From HGM13233 sp900762805 (lineage in GTDB: Bacteria > Bacillota > Clostridia > Oscillospirales > Ruminococcaceae), in contig CALKMA010000013.1 in the NCBI GenBank assembly GCA_937993755.1, positions 23,644 to 87,643 of the forward strand: DNA of 64,000 nt. The letters run 5' to 3'. The notes below the pieces were generated by a model. The model saw only the letters and a program-made list of their open reading frames with translations. It was not told the origin of the DNA and did no database searches. Positions 49,900-59,704 of this stretch are shown piece after piece. The translations under genes and the position numbers were made by a program. How positions within the stretch are numbered: position 1 is the stretch's first letter; every line of letters starts with the position of its first letter.

Positions 49900-51345
49900 T
49901 CAGCCGGCCGGCGTACCGGCTGCGCACAGCCTATCCCAAATGCTCTGCGCCTCGATGCGCTCATTGAAGGGCAGCGAGCGGCCGCCGACGAGCTGGTACA
50001 TCTCATGCCCCTTGCCGGCCAGCAGGATGAGGTCGCCCGGCTGTGCGGCGCGCATACAGAATTCGATGGCGCGCCGACGGTCGGGGATGACGGCGCAGCG
50101 CGCCCCTGCCGGCACGCCCCGCCGCATATCGGCCAGAATGGAGAGCGGCGGCTCCGAGCGGGGGTTGCAGGTCGTCAGCACCGTCAGATCGGCGCTGCGG
50201 CAGGATACGGCCGCCATTTCGGGGCGCTTGCCGCGGTCGCGGTCGCCGCCGCAGCCGAACAGCGCCAGCACCCGTCCGCTGCCGGCGAGCTGACGCGCCG
50301 CCTCAATGGCGCAGGTCAGCTCCTCCGGCGTGTGCGCAAAATCGATATAGAGCGAAAAGGGCGCGCCGAGCGTCACCGGCTCCATGCGGCCGGCCGCATC
50401 CGCCGGCCGCCCGCCGGCGAAATAGGGCGCGGGGTCGATCCCCAGCAGGCTGACGGCCGCGGCCGCAGCCAGCGTGTTGCTGACACTGTAGCGGCCGGGG
50501 CCGCTGAAGGCAGCCAGCCTCTGACGGCCCAGCAGGAGCGTGAAGCGCGTGAGCGGTCCGTCCGGCGTGATGTGCGAGGCTGTGACCTCGCCCGTGCCGG
50601 CCAGTGAGAAGGTGACGGCGCCGGGGAACTGCGCCGCCAGCGCGCTGCCGTGCGGGTCATCGGCATTGAAGGCGGCGCGCCGGCACTGGCGAAAGAGCGA
50701 CGCCTTGGCGGCGAAATAGGCCTCCGTTGTTTTATGATAATCGAGATGATCGCGGCCGAGATTGGTGAAGACGCCGGCGTCAAAGGTCAGCCCGTACAGG
50801 CGGTCCTGGTCGAGCGCCTGCGACGAGGCCTCCAGCACCGCATAGCGGTCACCGCGTGCGCGCATCATGGCCAGCGCGCGGTGCAGATCGGGCGGGAGCG
50901 GCGTCGTGAGCAGGCTGCCGAGCTCGCTCTCGGCGTTCTCGACGGTGCCGATGACCCCGCAGCGCTGACCGGTGGCGGCCAGCATGGCGGCGATGAGGGT
51001 GCAGACGCCGGTCTTGCCGGCCGTCCCGGTGACGGCGACGAGATGCAGCCCCTCGGCCGGACAGCCGTACAGGCGCGCCGAGATGAGGGCGGCCGCCCGG
51101 CTGACGCGCGGAACGAGCAGACAGCCGGGGGCGAGAAAGGACGGGTCGTCGATGAGGCAGACGGCCCCCTGCGCGAGCGCCTGCCGCACGAAGCGGTGCC
51201 CGTCGGTGTGCTGCCCGCGGATGGCGGCGAACAGCCAGCCCCGCCCGGCCCTGCAGGAGTGATAGGTCACGCCGCAGACAGCCGTATGCGGTCTGGCAAG
51301 AGAACAGAGATATTCGGTCGGCCCGATCAGGTCACACAGCTTCAT
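49900..51345 (-). CDS. murE: UDP-N-acetylmuramyl-tripeptide synthetase
   Basis: 481-residue Mur ligase adding the third amino acid to the peptidoglycan stem. Seen: N-terminal UDP-binding domain (GVTYHSCRAGRGWLFAAI), ATP loop VTGTAGKTGVCTL, LEASSQALDQDRL, FTNLGRDHLDYH (with the Lys region AAKASLF after it) and the C-terminal substrate loop TTCNPRSEPP, where meso-DAP enzymes have DNPR. The Arg is kept but the Asp is Cys. The start at 51345 follows GGGAGG. Only one Mur ligase is in the window. Confidence 0.93.
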   Translation of the reverse strand: MKLCDLIGPTEYLCSLARPHTAVCGVTYHSCRAGRGWLFAAIRGQHTDGHRFVRQALAQGAVCLIDDPSFLAPGCLLVPRVSRAAALISARLYGCPAEGLHLVAVTGTAGKTGVCTLIAAMLAATGQRCGVIGTVENAESELGSLLTTPLPPDLHRALAMMRARGDRYAVLEASSQALDQDRLYGLTFDAGVFTNLGRDHLDYHKTTEAYFAAKASLFRQCRRAAFNADDPHGSALAAQFPGAVTFSLAGTGEVTASHITPDGPLTRFTLLLGRQRLAAFSGPGRYSVSNTLAAAAAVSLLGIDPAPYFAGGRPADAAGRMEPVTLGAPFSLYIDFAHTPEELTCAIEAARQLAGSGRVLALFGCGGDRDRGKRPEMAAVSCRSADLTVLTTCNPRSEPPLSILADMRRGVPAGARCAVIPDRRRAIEFCMRAAQPGDLILLAGKGHEMYQLVGGRSLPFNERIEAQSIWDRLCAAGTPAG

Positions 51346-51484
51346 GTTGCCCTCCCAGAAGATGTCGCGGCAGTATATGCAGGAGAGCGGCCGCGTGCCA
51401 ACGGCACAGGGCAGGGCGCCGCCGGCCGGCGCGCTCATATCCGGCCGCTTTTTTGCATAGGCTTTCAAAAAGCCCAAAAGGACG

Positions 51485-53284
51485 GTGAAAGTCTTGACGA
51501 TTCTCAAACGAACGGCGGCTCTGCTGCTGACGCTCCTGCTGCTTCTGCCGCTGGGCGGCTGCGCGGCCGAGCCGGGCGGCGAGCTGCGGGAGCTGTATGC
51601 CTCCGAGCTTTCGACGCTCAACTATCTTGTTTCGGCCAATCAGGCCGATCAGGCCGTCGGCGCCAACTGCATCGACACGCTGGTCGAATACGACGCCTAC
51701 GGCGGCCTGCGCCCCTCGCTGGCCACCGGCTGGACGCGGTCGGGCGACGGCCTGCGCTGGACCTTTACGCTGCGGCGCGGCGTCGGCTGGTACACCAGCG
51801 AGGGAGTGTACGTCCGCGATGTGACGGCGCACGACTTTGTGGCCGCCGCGCAGTATGCGCTCAGCCCCCAGAACGGCAGCCAGTGCAACAACCCGCTGTA
51901 TGTGCTGAAGAACGCGCGCGCCTTTTACGAGGGGGATATCGGTGATTTTTCGGCTGTCGGCGTTCGGGCGGCCGACGATTATACGCTGGAATACACGCTG
52001 GAGCAGCCGGTGCCCTACTTTCTGTCGTCGCTGACCTACGTCTGCTTCATGCCGGCCTGTCGTGAGCTGCTGGCCGAAAAGGGGAAGGGCTTCGGCCTGA
52101 CCAACGCCGATCTCTATTACTGCGGGGCCTACCGGCTGGCCGAATATGTCCCGCAGCAGCGGCAGGTCTATGTCAAAAATGAGTACAACTGGGATGCCGG
52201 CAGCGTCCACATCGCGCGCATCGTGCGCACCTACAACAGCGAGGCCGCCACGTTGGCGCCCGTCATGGTGCTGCGCGGCGAGCTTGATTTTGCCGAGATT
52301 GGCGCCGATATCGCCGGCGACTGGCAGGAAAACCATGCTGAATATCTCAGCCCCGGCCGCGAAAAGTGCGATTATTCCTATTTTTACTGCTTCAACTTCG
52401 CCCCGCAGTTCGATGACGCCTATCAGCCGGAAAACTGGCGGCGGGCCGTTGTCAATACCGCCTTCCGCAAAAGCATCGCCGCCGCCTTTGACGCGGAGTA
52501 TATCTCATCGGTCTACGGCGGCGGGGCCGTTTTGCAGCAGACCATCACGCCGCGCACCTTCGCCGTATATAATGGAAAGGACTACGCCCGGAGCGAGGCG
52601 CTGGCAGGCAGCCATATCGCCGCCGACGCCGCCGCGGCCGTGCGCTGGCGCGAGGAGGCCAGAGCGGCGCTGACGGCCGAGGGCGTCAGCTTCCCTGTCA
52701 AGGTGCCGCTGGTCTACCGGCCCGACGATGCCCAATGGGTCAATGAATCGGTGCTGCTTGAGCAGTGGCTGGAGGCGGTGCTGGGAGCCGATTATATCGA
52801 CGTGATCCTTGTGGCCGGGCCGACCGAGAATTTCCTGTCGCGCACGCGGCGGGCCGGCCGGTACGCGCTGATGCGCTGCAACTGGGGTGCCGATTACATC
52901 GACCCGCAGACCTTTACCTCGCCCTTCGCCGCCGGCAACAGCTATTGCTTCTGCGACAGGGCGGGCGGCGGGATGCCGGCGCTGCTGGAGCCGTACTATA
53001 ATAAGGTCGCCGCCGCCTCGGCTGAGACGGGCGACATGGCCGCCCGCTACCGGCTGTTTGCCGAGGCCGAGGCGTTGCTGATAGAAAACGCCGTCGCCAT
53101 CCCCTATATGGTGACACCGGTCGGATATGCCGCCACGCGCATCAATGTCTTTGAGCGGCAGACCGCCTCCTGCGGCGTGTCGATCCTCCGCTATAAGGGG
53201 CTTCGGCTGTCCGAGGCTTTTATCGACGCGGAGCAGTTTGAGCGCAACCGGCAGGCGTGGGAGGCCGGACGGCAGACGGCCTGA
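51485..53284 (+). CDS. Peptide ABC transporter substrate-binding lipoprotein
   Basis: 599-residue OppA/DppA-family (SBP_bac_5) receptor. Seen: signal peptide with lipobox LPLGGC (lipidated Cys near residue 26), ELSTLNYLVSANQADQAVG, LRPSLATGWTRSGDGLRWTF (typical of the family's first lobe) and, near the C-terminus, the acidic YNK/IPYMVTP segments. The start is GTG at 51485 or TTG at 51494; neither is ideally spaced from AAAAGGA. First gene of the transporter cassette, divergent from murE. Confidence 0.92.
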   Translation: MKVLTILKRTAALLLTLLLLLPLGGCAAEPGGELRELYASELSTLNYLVSANQADQAVGANCIDTLVEYDAYGGLRPSLATGWTRSGDGLRWTFTLRRGVGWYTSEGVYVRDVTAHDFVAAAQYALSPQNGSQCNNPLYVLKNARAFYEGDIGDFSAVGVRAADDYTLEYTLEQPVPYFLSSLTYVCFMPACRELLAEKGKGFGLTNADLYYCGAYRLAEYVPQQRQVYVKNEYNWDAGSVHIARIVRTYNSEAATLAPVMVLRGELDFAEIGADIAGDWQENHAEYLSPGREKCDYSYFYCFNFAPQFDDAYQPENWRRAVVNTAFRKSIAAAFDAEYISSVYGGGAVLQQTITPRTFAVYNGKDYARSEALAGSHIAADAAAAVRWREEARAALTAEGVSFPVKVPLVYRPDDAQWVNESVLLEQWLEAVLGADYIDVILVAGPTENFLSRTRRAGRYALMRCNWGADYIDPQTFTSPFAAGNSYCFCDRAGGGMPALLEPYYNKVAAASAETGDMAARYRLFAEAEALLIENAVAIPYMVTPVGYAATRINVFERQTASCGVSILRYKGLRLSEAFIDAEQFERNRQAWEAGRQTA

Positions 53285-53329
53285 GCCGGGGACGCCGCAG
53301 GGCGGAGCATCTGAAGAAGGGGGAGGGGC

Positions 53330-54271
53330 ATGGTCAAATATCTGGCGCTGCGGCTGGCGCGGGCCGCCCTTACCCTGTTCCTGATCGTGACGGTCGTCTT
53401 TATTGCGCTGCGGCAGATGCCGGTCGAGGGATATTTCCCCAATTATGAGAAGATGACCGAGGCGCAGATCCGCGACGGCCTGCACCGCATGGGGCTTGAC
53501 AGGCCGCTGCATAAACAGCTTGCTGTCTTCTACGGGCAGCTGCTGCGGCTTGATCTCGGCGTGTCGCATGTCTACCGCGCCGGCGTGCCGGTGGCTGATA
53601 TCCTGCGCCCCAAGCTGCCGGTTTCGCTGCTGGTCGGCGGCGGCGCGATCCTGCTGTCGCTGCTGCTCGGCATCCCGCTCGGCACGGCGATGGCCCGCCG
53701 CCGGAACGGACCGGCCGACCGGCTGGGCACTGTTTATATCGTGCTTGCCGAGGCGGTGCCGGCGGCCGTCTGTCACCTGCTGCTGCAGCTTTACGGCACG
53801 AGCCTGTTCGGCCTGCCGCTGCTGTTTGACGGCAGTCGGCCGCTTTCGTGGCTGCTGCCGGTGGTGTCGCTGGCCATTCCCAATACGGCCTATTACGCTA
53901 TGTGGCTGCGGCGCTATATGCTCGATCAGTCGTCGATGGACTATGTGCTGCTGGTGCGGGCCAAGGGAGCGAGCGAGCGGCGCGTCTATTACCGCCACCT
54001 GCTCAAGAACGCCTTTGTTCCGATGGCACAGTATCTGCCGACCTCATTTCTCAACACAATTGTCGGTTCCATTTATATCGAATCGCTTTACAGCATCCCC
54101 GGCATGGGCGGGTTGCTGGTGGACGTCATCAAGCGGCAGGACAACACGATGGTGCAGTCGATCGTGCTGCTGTTTTCGGCGGCCGGTGTGCTGGGGCTGC
54201 TGCTGGGCGACGCGGCCATGGCGGCGCTCGACCCGCGTATACGCCTGACGCGGAGCCGGCAGACGGTGTAG
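53330..54271 (+). CDS. Peptide ABC transporter permease (DppB/OppB type)
   Basis: 313-residue permease. Starts with RLARAALTLFLIVTVVFIAL, has the DGLHRMGLDRPLHKQLAVFY extracytoplasmic block of the B subunit and the inner-membrane EAA-type loop VRAKGASERRVYYRHLLKNA before the last two helices. About six membrane segments. GGGGGAGG precedes the ATG; 45 nt after the receptor gene. Confidence 0.93.
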   Translation: MVKYLALRLARAALTLFLIVTVVFIALRQMPVEGYFPNYEKMTEAQIRDGLHRMGLDRPLHKQLAVFYGQLLRLDLGVSHVYRAGVPVADILRPKLPVSLLVGGGAILLSLLLGIPLGTAMARRRNGPADRLGTVYIVLAEAVPAAVCHLLLQLYGTSLFGLPLLFDGSRPLSWLLPVVSLAIPNTAYYAMWLRRYMLDQSSMDYVLLVRAKGASERRVYYRHLLKNAFVPMAQYLPTSFLNTIVGSIYIESLYSIPGMGGLLVDVIKRQDNTMVQSIVLLFSAAGVLGLLLGDAAMAALDPRIRLTRSRQTV

Positions 54272-54509
54272 CCGCCGCGGCGCTTTCGGAAGCTTTTTCC
54301 GAAGGGCGGACGCCGGCCTTTGCGTGAAGGGCAGGCAGGATCCTTGCCGGCGGGCGGATCCTCCGGCCCTCGGGCGGTCTGTAAATGAGGCGCCGGCCCC
54401 GTGTGCGCGTGCTTTCAAGAGGACTGCCGCGTTCGGAGCTTCATCAAAGAGAGGAGAGCCGTGCCGGCCTGAGTCATATTACAGAACCGGAGGTGGGAGG
54501 TTGGCGCTG

Positions 54510-55484
54510 ATGTACCGCAAAGCCGAAAAGCTGGCAGGTGTGCTGTCTGCTCAGGAGCAGCGGCGCCTGTTTTCCTTTGCCGACCGCCGTCCGGCCGCCG
54601 ACCTGCCGGAGGGCGAGAGCTATTCTTACTGGCGCAGCACGGCCGCCGCCTTCTGCCGCAACAGAACGGCCGTCTTTTTTCTGGCTGTCATGCTGGCGGT
54701 GGTGGCCTTTTCGCTGCTGCAGCCCCTTCTGCCGGGGCAGCTCCCGGCCGCCGAGGTCAACAACGACCCTGTTACGGGCCTGCCCTGCAAGAATCTGCCG
54801 CCCGGCCGGCGCTTCTGGCTGGGCACCAACGAGATCGGGCAGGATCTGTGGGCGCGCCTGTGGGCCGGCACCCGCACTTCACTGTTTATCGGCTTTTCGG
54901 TCGCCGGCATCGAGGCGCTGGTGGGTGTGGCGGTCGGCGTGGCGTGGGGATATATCCGTGCCCTCGATGTCGTGCTGACCGAGCTTTACAATGTGACCGA
55001 CAACATCCCCACCACCATCGTGCTGATCCTGCTTTCCTATATCATGCGGCCGGGGCTGGGCACCATCATCTTCTCGCTGTCGCTGACGGGGTGGATCGGC
55101 ATGGCGCGCTTTGTGCGCAATCAGGTGGTCATCCTGCGCGACCGGGACTTTGTGCTGGCCTCGCGCTGTCTTGGAACCCCGACAGCGCGTGTCATCATCC
55201 GCGGGCTGCTGCCGCATCTGGTATCGGTGGTGGCGCTGCGCGCCGCCCTTTCGATCCCGGCGGCCATCGGCAGCGAGGTATTTATCACCTATATCGGGTT
55301 AGGGCTGCCGGCCAATCTGCCCAGCCTCGGCAACCTGCTCAACGCCGGACGCAAGCTGATGATGAGCCGTTCGCTGCGCTATCAGCTTGTTTTCCCGGCG
55401 GCGGTGCTGTCGCTGGTGACGGTGTCTTTTTACCTCGTCGGCAGCGCGCTGGCCGATGCCGCCGACCCCCGCAACCACCGTTGA
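54510..55484 (+). CDS. Peptide ABC transporter permease (DppC/OppC type)
   Basis: 324-residue permease with an N-terminal cytoplasmic stretch (RRLFSFADRRPAADLPE), TM1 (FFLAVMLAVVAFSLLQPLL), the family motif WLGTNEIGQDLWARLWAGTR and the EAA-type loop ASRCLGTPTARVIIRGLLPH. The start at 54510 has GGGAGG 9 nt upstream; a TTG at 54501 is possible. The 54272-54509 gap shows no gene. Confidence 0.93.
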   Translation: MYRKAEKLAGVLSAQEQRRLFSFADRRPAADLPEGESYSYWRSTAAAFCRNRTAVFFLAVMLAVVAFSLLQPLLPGQLPAAEVNNDPVTGLPCKNLPPGRRFWLGTNEIGQDLWARLWAGTRTSLFIGFSVAGIEALVGVAVGVAWGYIRALDVVLTELYNVTDNIPTTIVLILLSYIMRPGLGTIIFSLSLTGWIGMARFVRNQVVILRDRDFVLASRCLGTPTARVIIRGLLPHLVSVVALRAALSIPAAIGSEVFITYIGLGLPANLPSLGNLLNAGRKLMMSRSLRYQLVFPAAVLSLVTVSFYLVGSALADAADPRNHR

Positions 55485-55736
55485 GGCAGGGCGGCGGAGA
55501 GGCTGTTGCTTGACTGCCGCCGGCGGGACGGAGCGGTGAGAGGGTGCGGTATTTCGTCTTTCAGTATGGCGGGGAGCCGGCATGGGCAGAGTCATGCTGC
55601 CCGCTGTGCTCCGATCTTTCCGGCCGGCCTTTCCCGCCGCCGGAGGCTGAATACCAAAGGCCGTGTTGGCGGCGCGGGCGGGCGCGCGTTTTCCGAAAAA
55701 GCCGCCGTGTGCGGCGGCGAAACGGCAGGTGGACGA

Positions 55737-56750
55737 ATGGAGAATATGCTTTCGGTCGAGGGACTTTCGGTCAGCTTCTCGGTGCGCGGGCGGCTGCTGC
55801 GGGCGGTGCGCGGTGTGGATCTGACGGTGCCGGCCGGAGAGACACTGGCTGTGGTGGGGGAATCGGGCTGCGGCAAGTCGGCGCTGGCCAAGGCGGTCAT
55901 GGGTCTGACCGACCGCAACGGGCGCATCGACGCCGGTCGCGTCACGCTCAACGGCATGACGGCTCAGGCCGGTGACCCGCCGGAGGCCTTTGCCCGGCTG
56001 CGGCGCTCGGCGGCGATGGTGCTGCAGGATCCCATGACCTCGCTCGACCCGCTCAAGCGCGTCGGCTGGCAGATAGCCGAGGCCGTGCGGCTGCACAGCG
56101 GCTGCTCATGGAGCCGGGCCGGGCGTGAAGCGGTGCGGCTGCTGCAGATGGTCGGCATTCCGCGCGCCGCCGAGCGGGCCCGCCAATGGCCGCACGAGTT
56201 TTCGGGCGGGATGCGGCAGCGCGCCGTCATAGCCGCCGCCATGGCCTGCCGCCCCCGCCTGCTCATCTGCGATGAGCCGACGACGGCACTCGATGTGACG
56301 GTGCAGTCGCGCGTTCTCGACCTGCTGCTTGCCCTGCAGCGCGAGCATGGGCTGAGTATGCTGTTCATCACGCATGATCTCGGCGTGGTGGCTTCGGTGG
56401 CCGACCGCGTCGCCGTCATGTACGCCGGCGAGATCGTCGAGCAGGCCACCGCCGACGAGCTTTTCTCGGACGCCCGTCACCCCTACACCTGGGCGCTGCT
56501 GAACGCGCTGCCGCAGCTGCACAGCCGCGGGCGGCCGCTTTCGGCGCTGCCGGGCAGCGCACCGGTGCTCTATGACAACCCGCCGGGCGATGCCTTTGCG
56601 CCCCGCAACCCCTACGCGCTGCATATCGACTTTGAACAGCCGCCGCCGGTCTTTTCGGTGTCGCCCACCCACACGGTAAAGAGCTGGCTGGCCGACCCCC
56701 GTGCGCCGCGGGTGCGCCCGTCGGGAATGAGGAGACAGCCCGGACTGTGA
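55737..56750 (+). CDS. Peptide ABC transporter ATPase (DppD/OppD type)
   Basis: 337-residue ATPase. Walker A GESGCGKSALAK, Q-loop VLQDPMTSLDP, signature EFSGGMRQRAVIA, Walker B LLICDEPTTALD and H-loop FITHDLGVVA; the C-terminal oligopeptide-transporter extension carries HPYTWALLNALPQ. An unusual Cys-lacking tail replaces the usual C-terminal iron-sulfur-type motif. AGGTGG precedes the ATG. Confidence 0.95.
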   Translation: MENMLSVEGLSVSFSVRGRLLRAVRGVDLTVPAGETLAVVGESGCGKSALAKAVMGLTDRNGRIDAGRVTLNGMTAQAGDPPEAFARLRRSAAMVLQDPMTSLDPLKRVGWQIAEAVRLHSGCSWSRAGREAVRLLQMVGIPRAAERARQWPHEFSGGMRQRAVIAAAMACRPRLLICDEPTTALDVTVQSRVLDLLLALQREHGLSMLFITHDLGVVASVADRVAVMYAGEIVEQATADELFSDARHPYTWALLNALPQLHSRGRPLSALPGSAPVLYDNPPGDAFAPRNPYALHIDFEQPPPVFSVSPTHTVKSWLADPRAPRVRPSGMRRQPGL

Positions 56751-57134
56751 GAGGCGGGGAAAACGCTTCTGCGCGGCCGAGGCGGTGAAGGCAGGCGCAG
56801 AGAAATGCCGGAGGAGGACTGATCGGATAAAAACAATTCGGGCAGCCGCTGCTTGCCCGCGCGCCCCGTCCGTAGTATTTTCGAAATGGAGTGAAAGCAG
56901 GCGGGCAGTGCGGCGACGCACGGGGAAACGCCGGCGCCGCATCCGATCGGACGGCAGTCGTCCGCTTGACCGGCGAGCCGAGACGGGGCTGATCGTCAGA
57001 GCGCGGCGCATCGTTTCAATATCCATGAGTTGGGGAAAGCGCTGAATCAGTCTGACAGGATAGGCGTGCTTGGTCAGCCTGTGCAGGAAGCACAAAAGGG
57101 GCATGCGCCCGCGGGGCAGAAAGGAGGCGGAAAT

Positions 57135-58055
57135 GTGGATACCTGTAGCGGCGAAGGGCGGCCTGCGCTGCTGGAGCTGCACGGGCTGAGCGTCGCCTTT
57201 GGACGCGGGCGCCGGCGCGTCACGGCGGTCAACAGCGTCAGCCTTACCCTTGAACGCGGCGAGACGCTGGGGCTGGTGGGTGAATCCGGCAGCGGCAAAA
57301 CGACGATCGGCCGGGCTATTCTGCGGCTGGTTCCGCCGACGAGCGGAACGATATGGTTTGACGGTATGCGCATCGACGCCGGCGTCAGCCGCGAGCAGCA
57401 CCGGACGCTGACCCGGCGTATTCAAATGGTGTTTCAGGACCCCATGTCGTCGCTCAACGAGCGTGCTAAGGTCGGATATATCGTGTCGGAGGGGCTGTAC
57501 CGATTTCCGCTCACGGCGGCGCAGCGGCGGGAGGCGGCAGCCGAGGCCCTGCGGTCGGTCGGGATGCCGGCCGAGAGCATGAACCGATTTCCGCATGAGT
57601 TTTCGGGCGGGCAGCGGCAGCGCATCGGCCTTGCGCGGGCGCTGGCTGTCCGGCCCGATCTTATCGTGGCCGACGAGCCAGTTTCGGCGCTTGACGTCTC
57701 GGTGCGTGCCCAGATCCTCAATCTGTTCCGCTCGCTTTCGGAATGCAGCGGTCTTGCAATTTTATTCATCAGTCACGATCTGTCGGTCGTGCGCTGGCTG
57801 GCTGACCGGGTGGCCGTCATCTATGCCGGGCGCATCGTCGAGACGGCCCCTACCGAGGAGCTTTTCCGGCACCCCTGCCACCCCTACACCCGCGCGCTGC
57901 TGGCGTCCATTCCCGCGGCCGACCCGCGCCGCCGGCACATCAGCCTGCCGCCCTTCCGCCCCGGCCCGGAGCAGGGCTGCGCGCTGCGTGAGATATCGCC
58001 GGGCCATCTTGTGTTCTGCACGCCGCAGGCGTATGATAGGCTCAGAACGATCTGA
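57135..58055 (+). CDS. Peptide ABC transporter ATPase (DppF/OppF type)
   Basis: 306-residue ATPase. Walker A GESGSGKTTIGR, VFQDPMSSLNERAKV, signature EFSGGQRQRIGLA, Walker B LIVADEPVSALD, LFISHDLSVV and HPYTRALLASIP. The start is GTG at 57135: AAGGAGG (57121-57127) lies 7 nt upstream. An ATG two bases earlier (57133) is out of frame and ends quickly. No gene is visible in the 56751-57134 gap. Confidence 0.92.
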   Translation: MDTCSGEGRPALLELHGLSVAFGRGRRRVTAVNSVSLTLERGETLGLVGESGSGKTTIGRAILRLVPPTSGTIWFDGMRIDAGVSREQHRTLTRRIQMVFQDPMSSLNERAKVGYIVSEGLYRFPLTAAQRREAAAEALRSVGMPAESMNRFPHEFSGGQRQRIGLARALAVRPDLIVADEPVSALDVSVRAQILNLFRSLSECSGLAILFISHDLSVVRWLADRVAVIYAGRIVETAPTEELFRHPCHPYTRALLASIPAADPRRRHISLPPFRPGPEQGCALREISPGHLVFCTPQAYDRLRTI

Positions 58056-58065
58056 GGAGGCCCCT

Positions 58066-59013
58066 ATGTTCATCGATCTTCACTGCGACGCACTGCACCG
58101 CTACCGTTGGCAGGGCGGCAGCCTTTCGGCTTCGGCGGGCAGCGTCGATCTGCCGAGGCTGCGGGCAGGCGGCGCGCTCTGCCAATGCTTTGCGCTGTTT
58201 GTCGATACCGCGCACACCCCGGATGCCTATGGCGAGGCCCTTGCGCTGGCACGGCTGTTTCGCCGCGAGCTGGCCGCCCATCCCCATGAGATATGTCAGG
58301 TGACGACGGCGGCCGAGCTGCGGCAGGCCGGCGAAAGGGGACTGATCGGCGCGCTGCTGACCATTGAGGAGGGAGCCGTCTGCCGGAACGGCGCCGAAAC
58401 GCTGCGGGAGTTCTATGAGCTGGGCGTCCGCATGATGACGCTGACATGGAACCACAAAAACCGTTTTGCCGCGCCCAACGCGGCAGGCGAGCCGCCCAAG
58501 GCCGCCGTGAGCGGGGAGGGTCTGACAAGGGCCGGTCTTGAGCTGATCGACGCTATGAACGAGCTGGGTGTCCTCGCCGATGTGTCGCATCTTTCTGACG
58601 CCGGCTTCTGGCAGCTTGCCGCGCGCGTCAAAGGCCCCTTTGTGGCCAGCCATTCCAACGCGCGGGCCGTCTGCGGGCATCCGCGCAATCTGACCGACGA
58701 CATGATCCGCGCGCTCGCCAAAAAGGGCGGTGTTATGGGTCTGAATTTTTTTGCCCCGTTCCTGCGGACCGGTGCGCAGGCCAGCTGTGTCGGGGACATG
58801 GTGCGGCAGCTGCGGCATATCCGGCAGGTGGGCGGAAGCGGCGTGCTGGCGCTCGGAACCGATTTTGACGGCATCAGCGGACGGCTTGAGCTTGCCGACA
58901 GCGCGGCACTCCCGGCGCTGGCCGAGCGGCTGTCGGCCGCCGGCTTCAGCGGCGATGAGGTCGATGGATTTATGCATAAAAATGCATTACGGGTGTTTGA
59001 GGAAGCGCTGTGA
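58066..59013 (+). CDS. Membrane dipeptidase (renal dipeptidase family)
   Basis: 315-residue zinc dipeptidase of family M19. Seen: zinc ligands in DLHCDALHRY, Glu in LLTIEEGAV, two His in VSHLSDAGFW and SHSNARAVCGHPRN, and the Asp in GTDFDGI. No signal peptide, so it works in the cytoplasm. Starts 10 nt after the DppF-type gene with GAGGAGG, so imported dipeptides are probably cleaved by it; D-amino-acid-containing dipeptides are plausible for this family. Confidence 0.93.
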   Translation: MFIDLHCDALHRYRWQGGSLSASAGSVDLPRLRAGGALCQCFALFVDTAHTPDAYGEALALARLFRRELAAHPHEICQVTTAAELRQAGERGLIGALLTIEEGAVCRNGAETLREFYELGVRMMTLTWNHKNRFAAPNAAGEPPKAAVSGEGLTRAGLELIDAMNELGVLADVSHLSDAGFWQLAARVKGPFVASHSNARAVCGHPRNLTDDMIRALAKKGGVMGLNFFAPFLRTGAQASCVGDMVRQLRHIRQVGGSGVLALGTDFDGISGRLELADSAALPALAERLSAAGFSGDEVDGFMHKNALRVFEEAL

Positions 59014-59249
59014 CAGAAGGGGCCGCGGGCTTTTCCCTCTGCCGATTCGCAGACGCGGGATATACTTAGAGTATAGTTCTTTTGAAATATTCGTTTCGGC
59101 TGTTCAGCCTGCCGGCAGTCCTTGGCAGAAGGTCGTTCTTTCAGGCCCTGCCGAGCTCCGCTGTTTTTGGGGTCTACGGTAACCTTTGGCCCGCACCGGC
59201 AAACGACTGCTGTTTGCTGTGCCGGCGTTCTTCCCTTCAAGAAAAAAAG

Positions 59250-59271
59250 CTCCGCGTCGAAGACCGCGGAG
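59250..59271 (-). terminator. Hairpin with T-run on the minus strand
   Basis: 7-bp stem CTCCGCG/CGCGGAG (59250-59256 with 59265-59271), followed on the minus strand by seven T (59242-59248). Possibly the end of the minus-strand transcript from the 60097 gene. Confidence 0.5.
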
Positions 59272-59292
59272 TGCTTGTAAAGCAGTAAGAGC

Positions 59293-59437
59293 ATGGAGCT
59301 GACTGCGCCGGAGCCGGCAAAGCAATACGGCATGACCGAGCAGCTGAAAGCCGAAAACCAAATGGAGTGAGTACGGCAGGTGAACGCCTGAAAGGCATGG
59401 GCAGGAAATCGTGAAGCTTGAGCTGATTTATGACTGA
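59293..59437 (+). pseudogene. Remnant of a tnpV-type transposon gene (3' end)
   Basis: Reading from ATG 59293, PAKQYGMTEQLKAENQME is followed by TGA where Trp is expected, then VRQVNA, another TGA where Cys or another residue stood, KAWA, a one-base shift, and QEIVKLELIYD with a stop at 59435-59437. TnpV proteins of conjugative transposons end in this way (GVTEQLKAENQMEW ... AEEIVLHELIY, recalled from memory). Two in-frame stops and a frameshift mark it as dead. The rest of 59014-59704 has two tiny reading frames of 19 and 34 codons after it but no gene I can support. Confidence 0.65.
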
Positions 59438-59704
59438 CGGTCAGGAGCCGGAAAAAACTGAAAATAGCCGACAGAAGCTGCAGCCATGACAGAAAATGCC
59501 GCAGCAGGTATACAGGCCGGAAACAAAACCATTATCCATGCCGACGGGCGAAGAGTGCTGAAGCCTCATTTGATATCAGATTTCACATGAAGCTGTTTTT
59601 CATGTTCTTTCGTTCTTATGCTGCCAAATAATAATTCATTTCCTGATTGACGTATGCTCCACCCCTACAAATCAAGAACATCTGTTATATGATACTTTCA
59701 CCTT

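Noticed and set aside
59430..59590. Two frames of 19 and 34 codons after the tnpV remnant
   Set aside because: Start/stop overlaps are suggestive, but the sequences are too short and no family was recognised.
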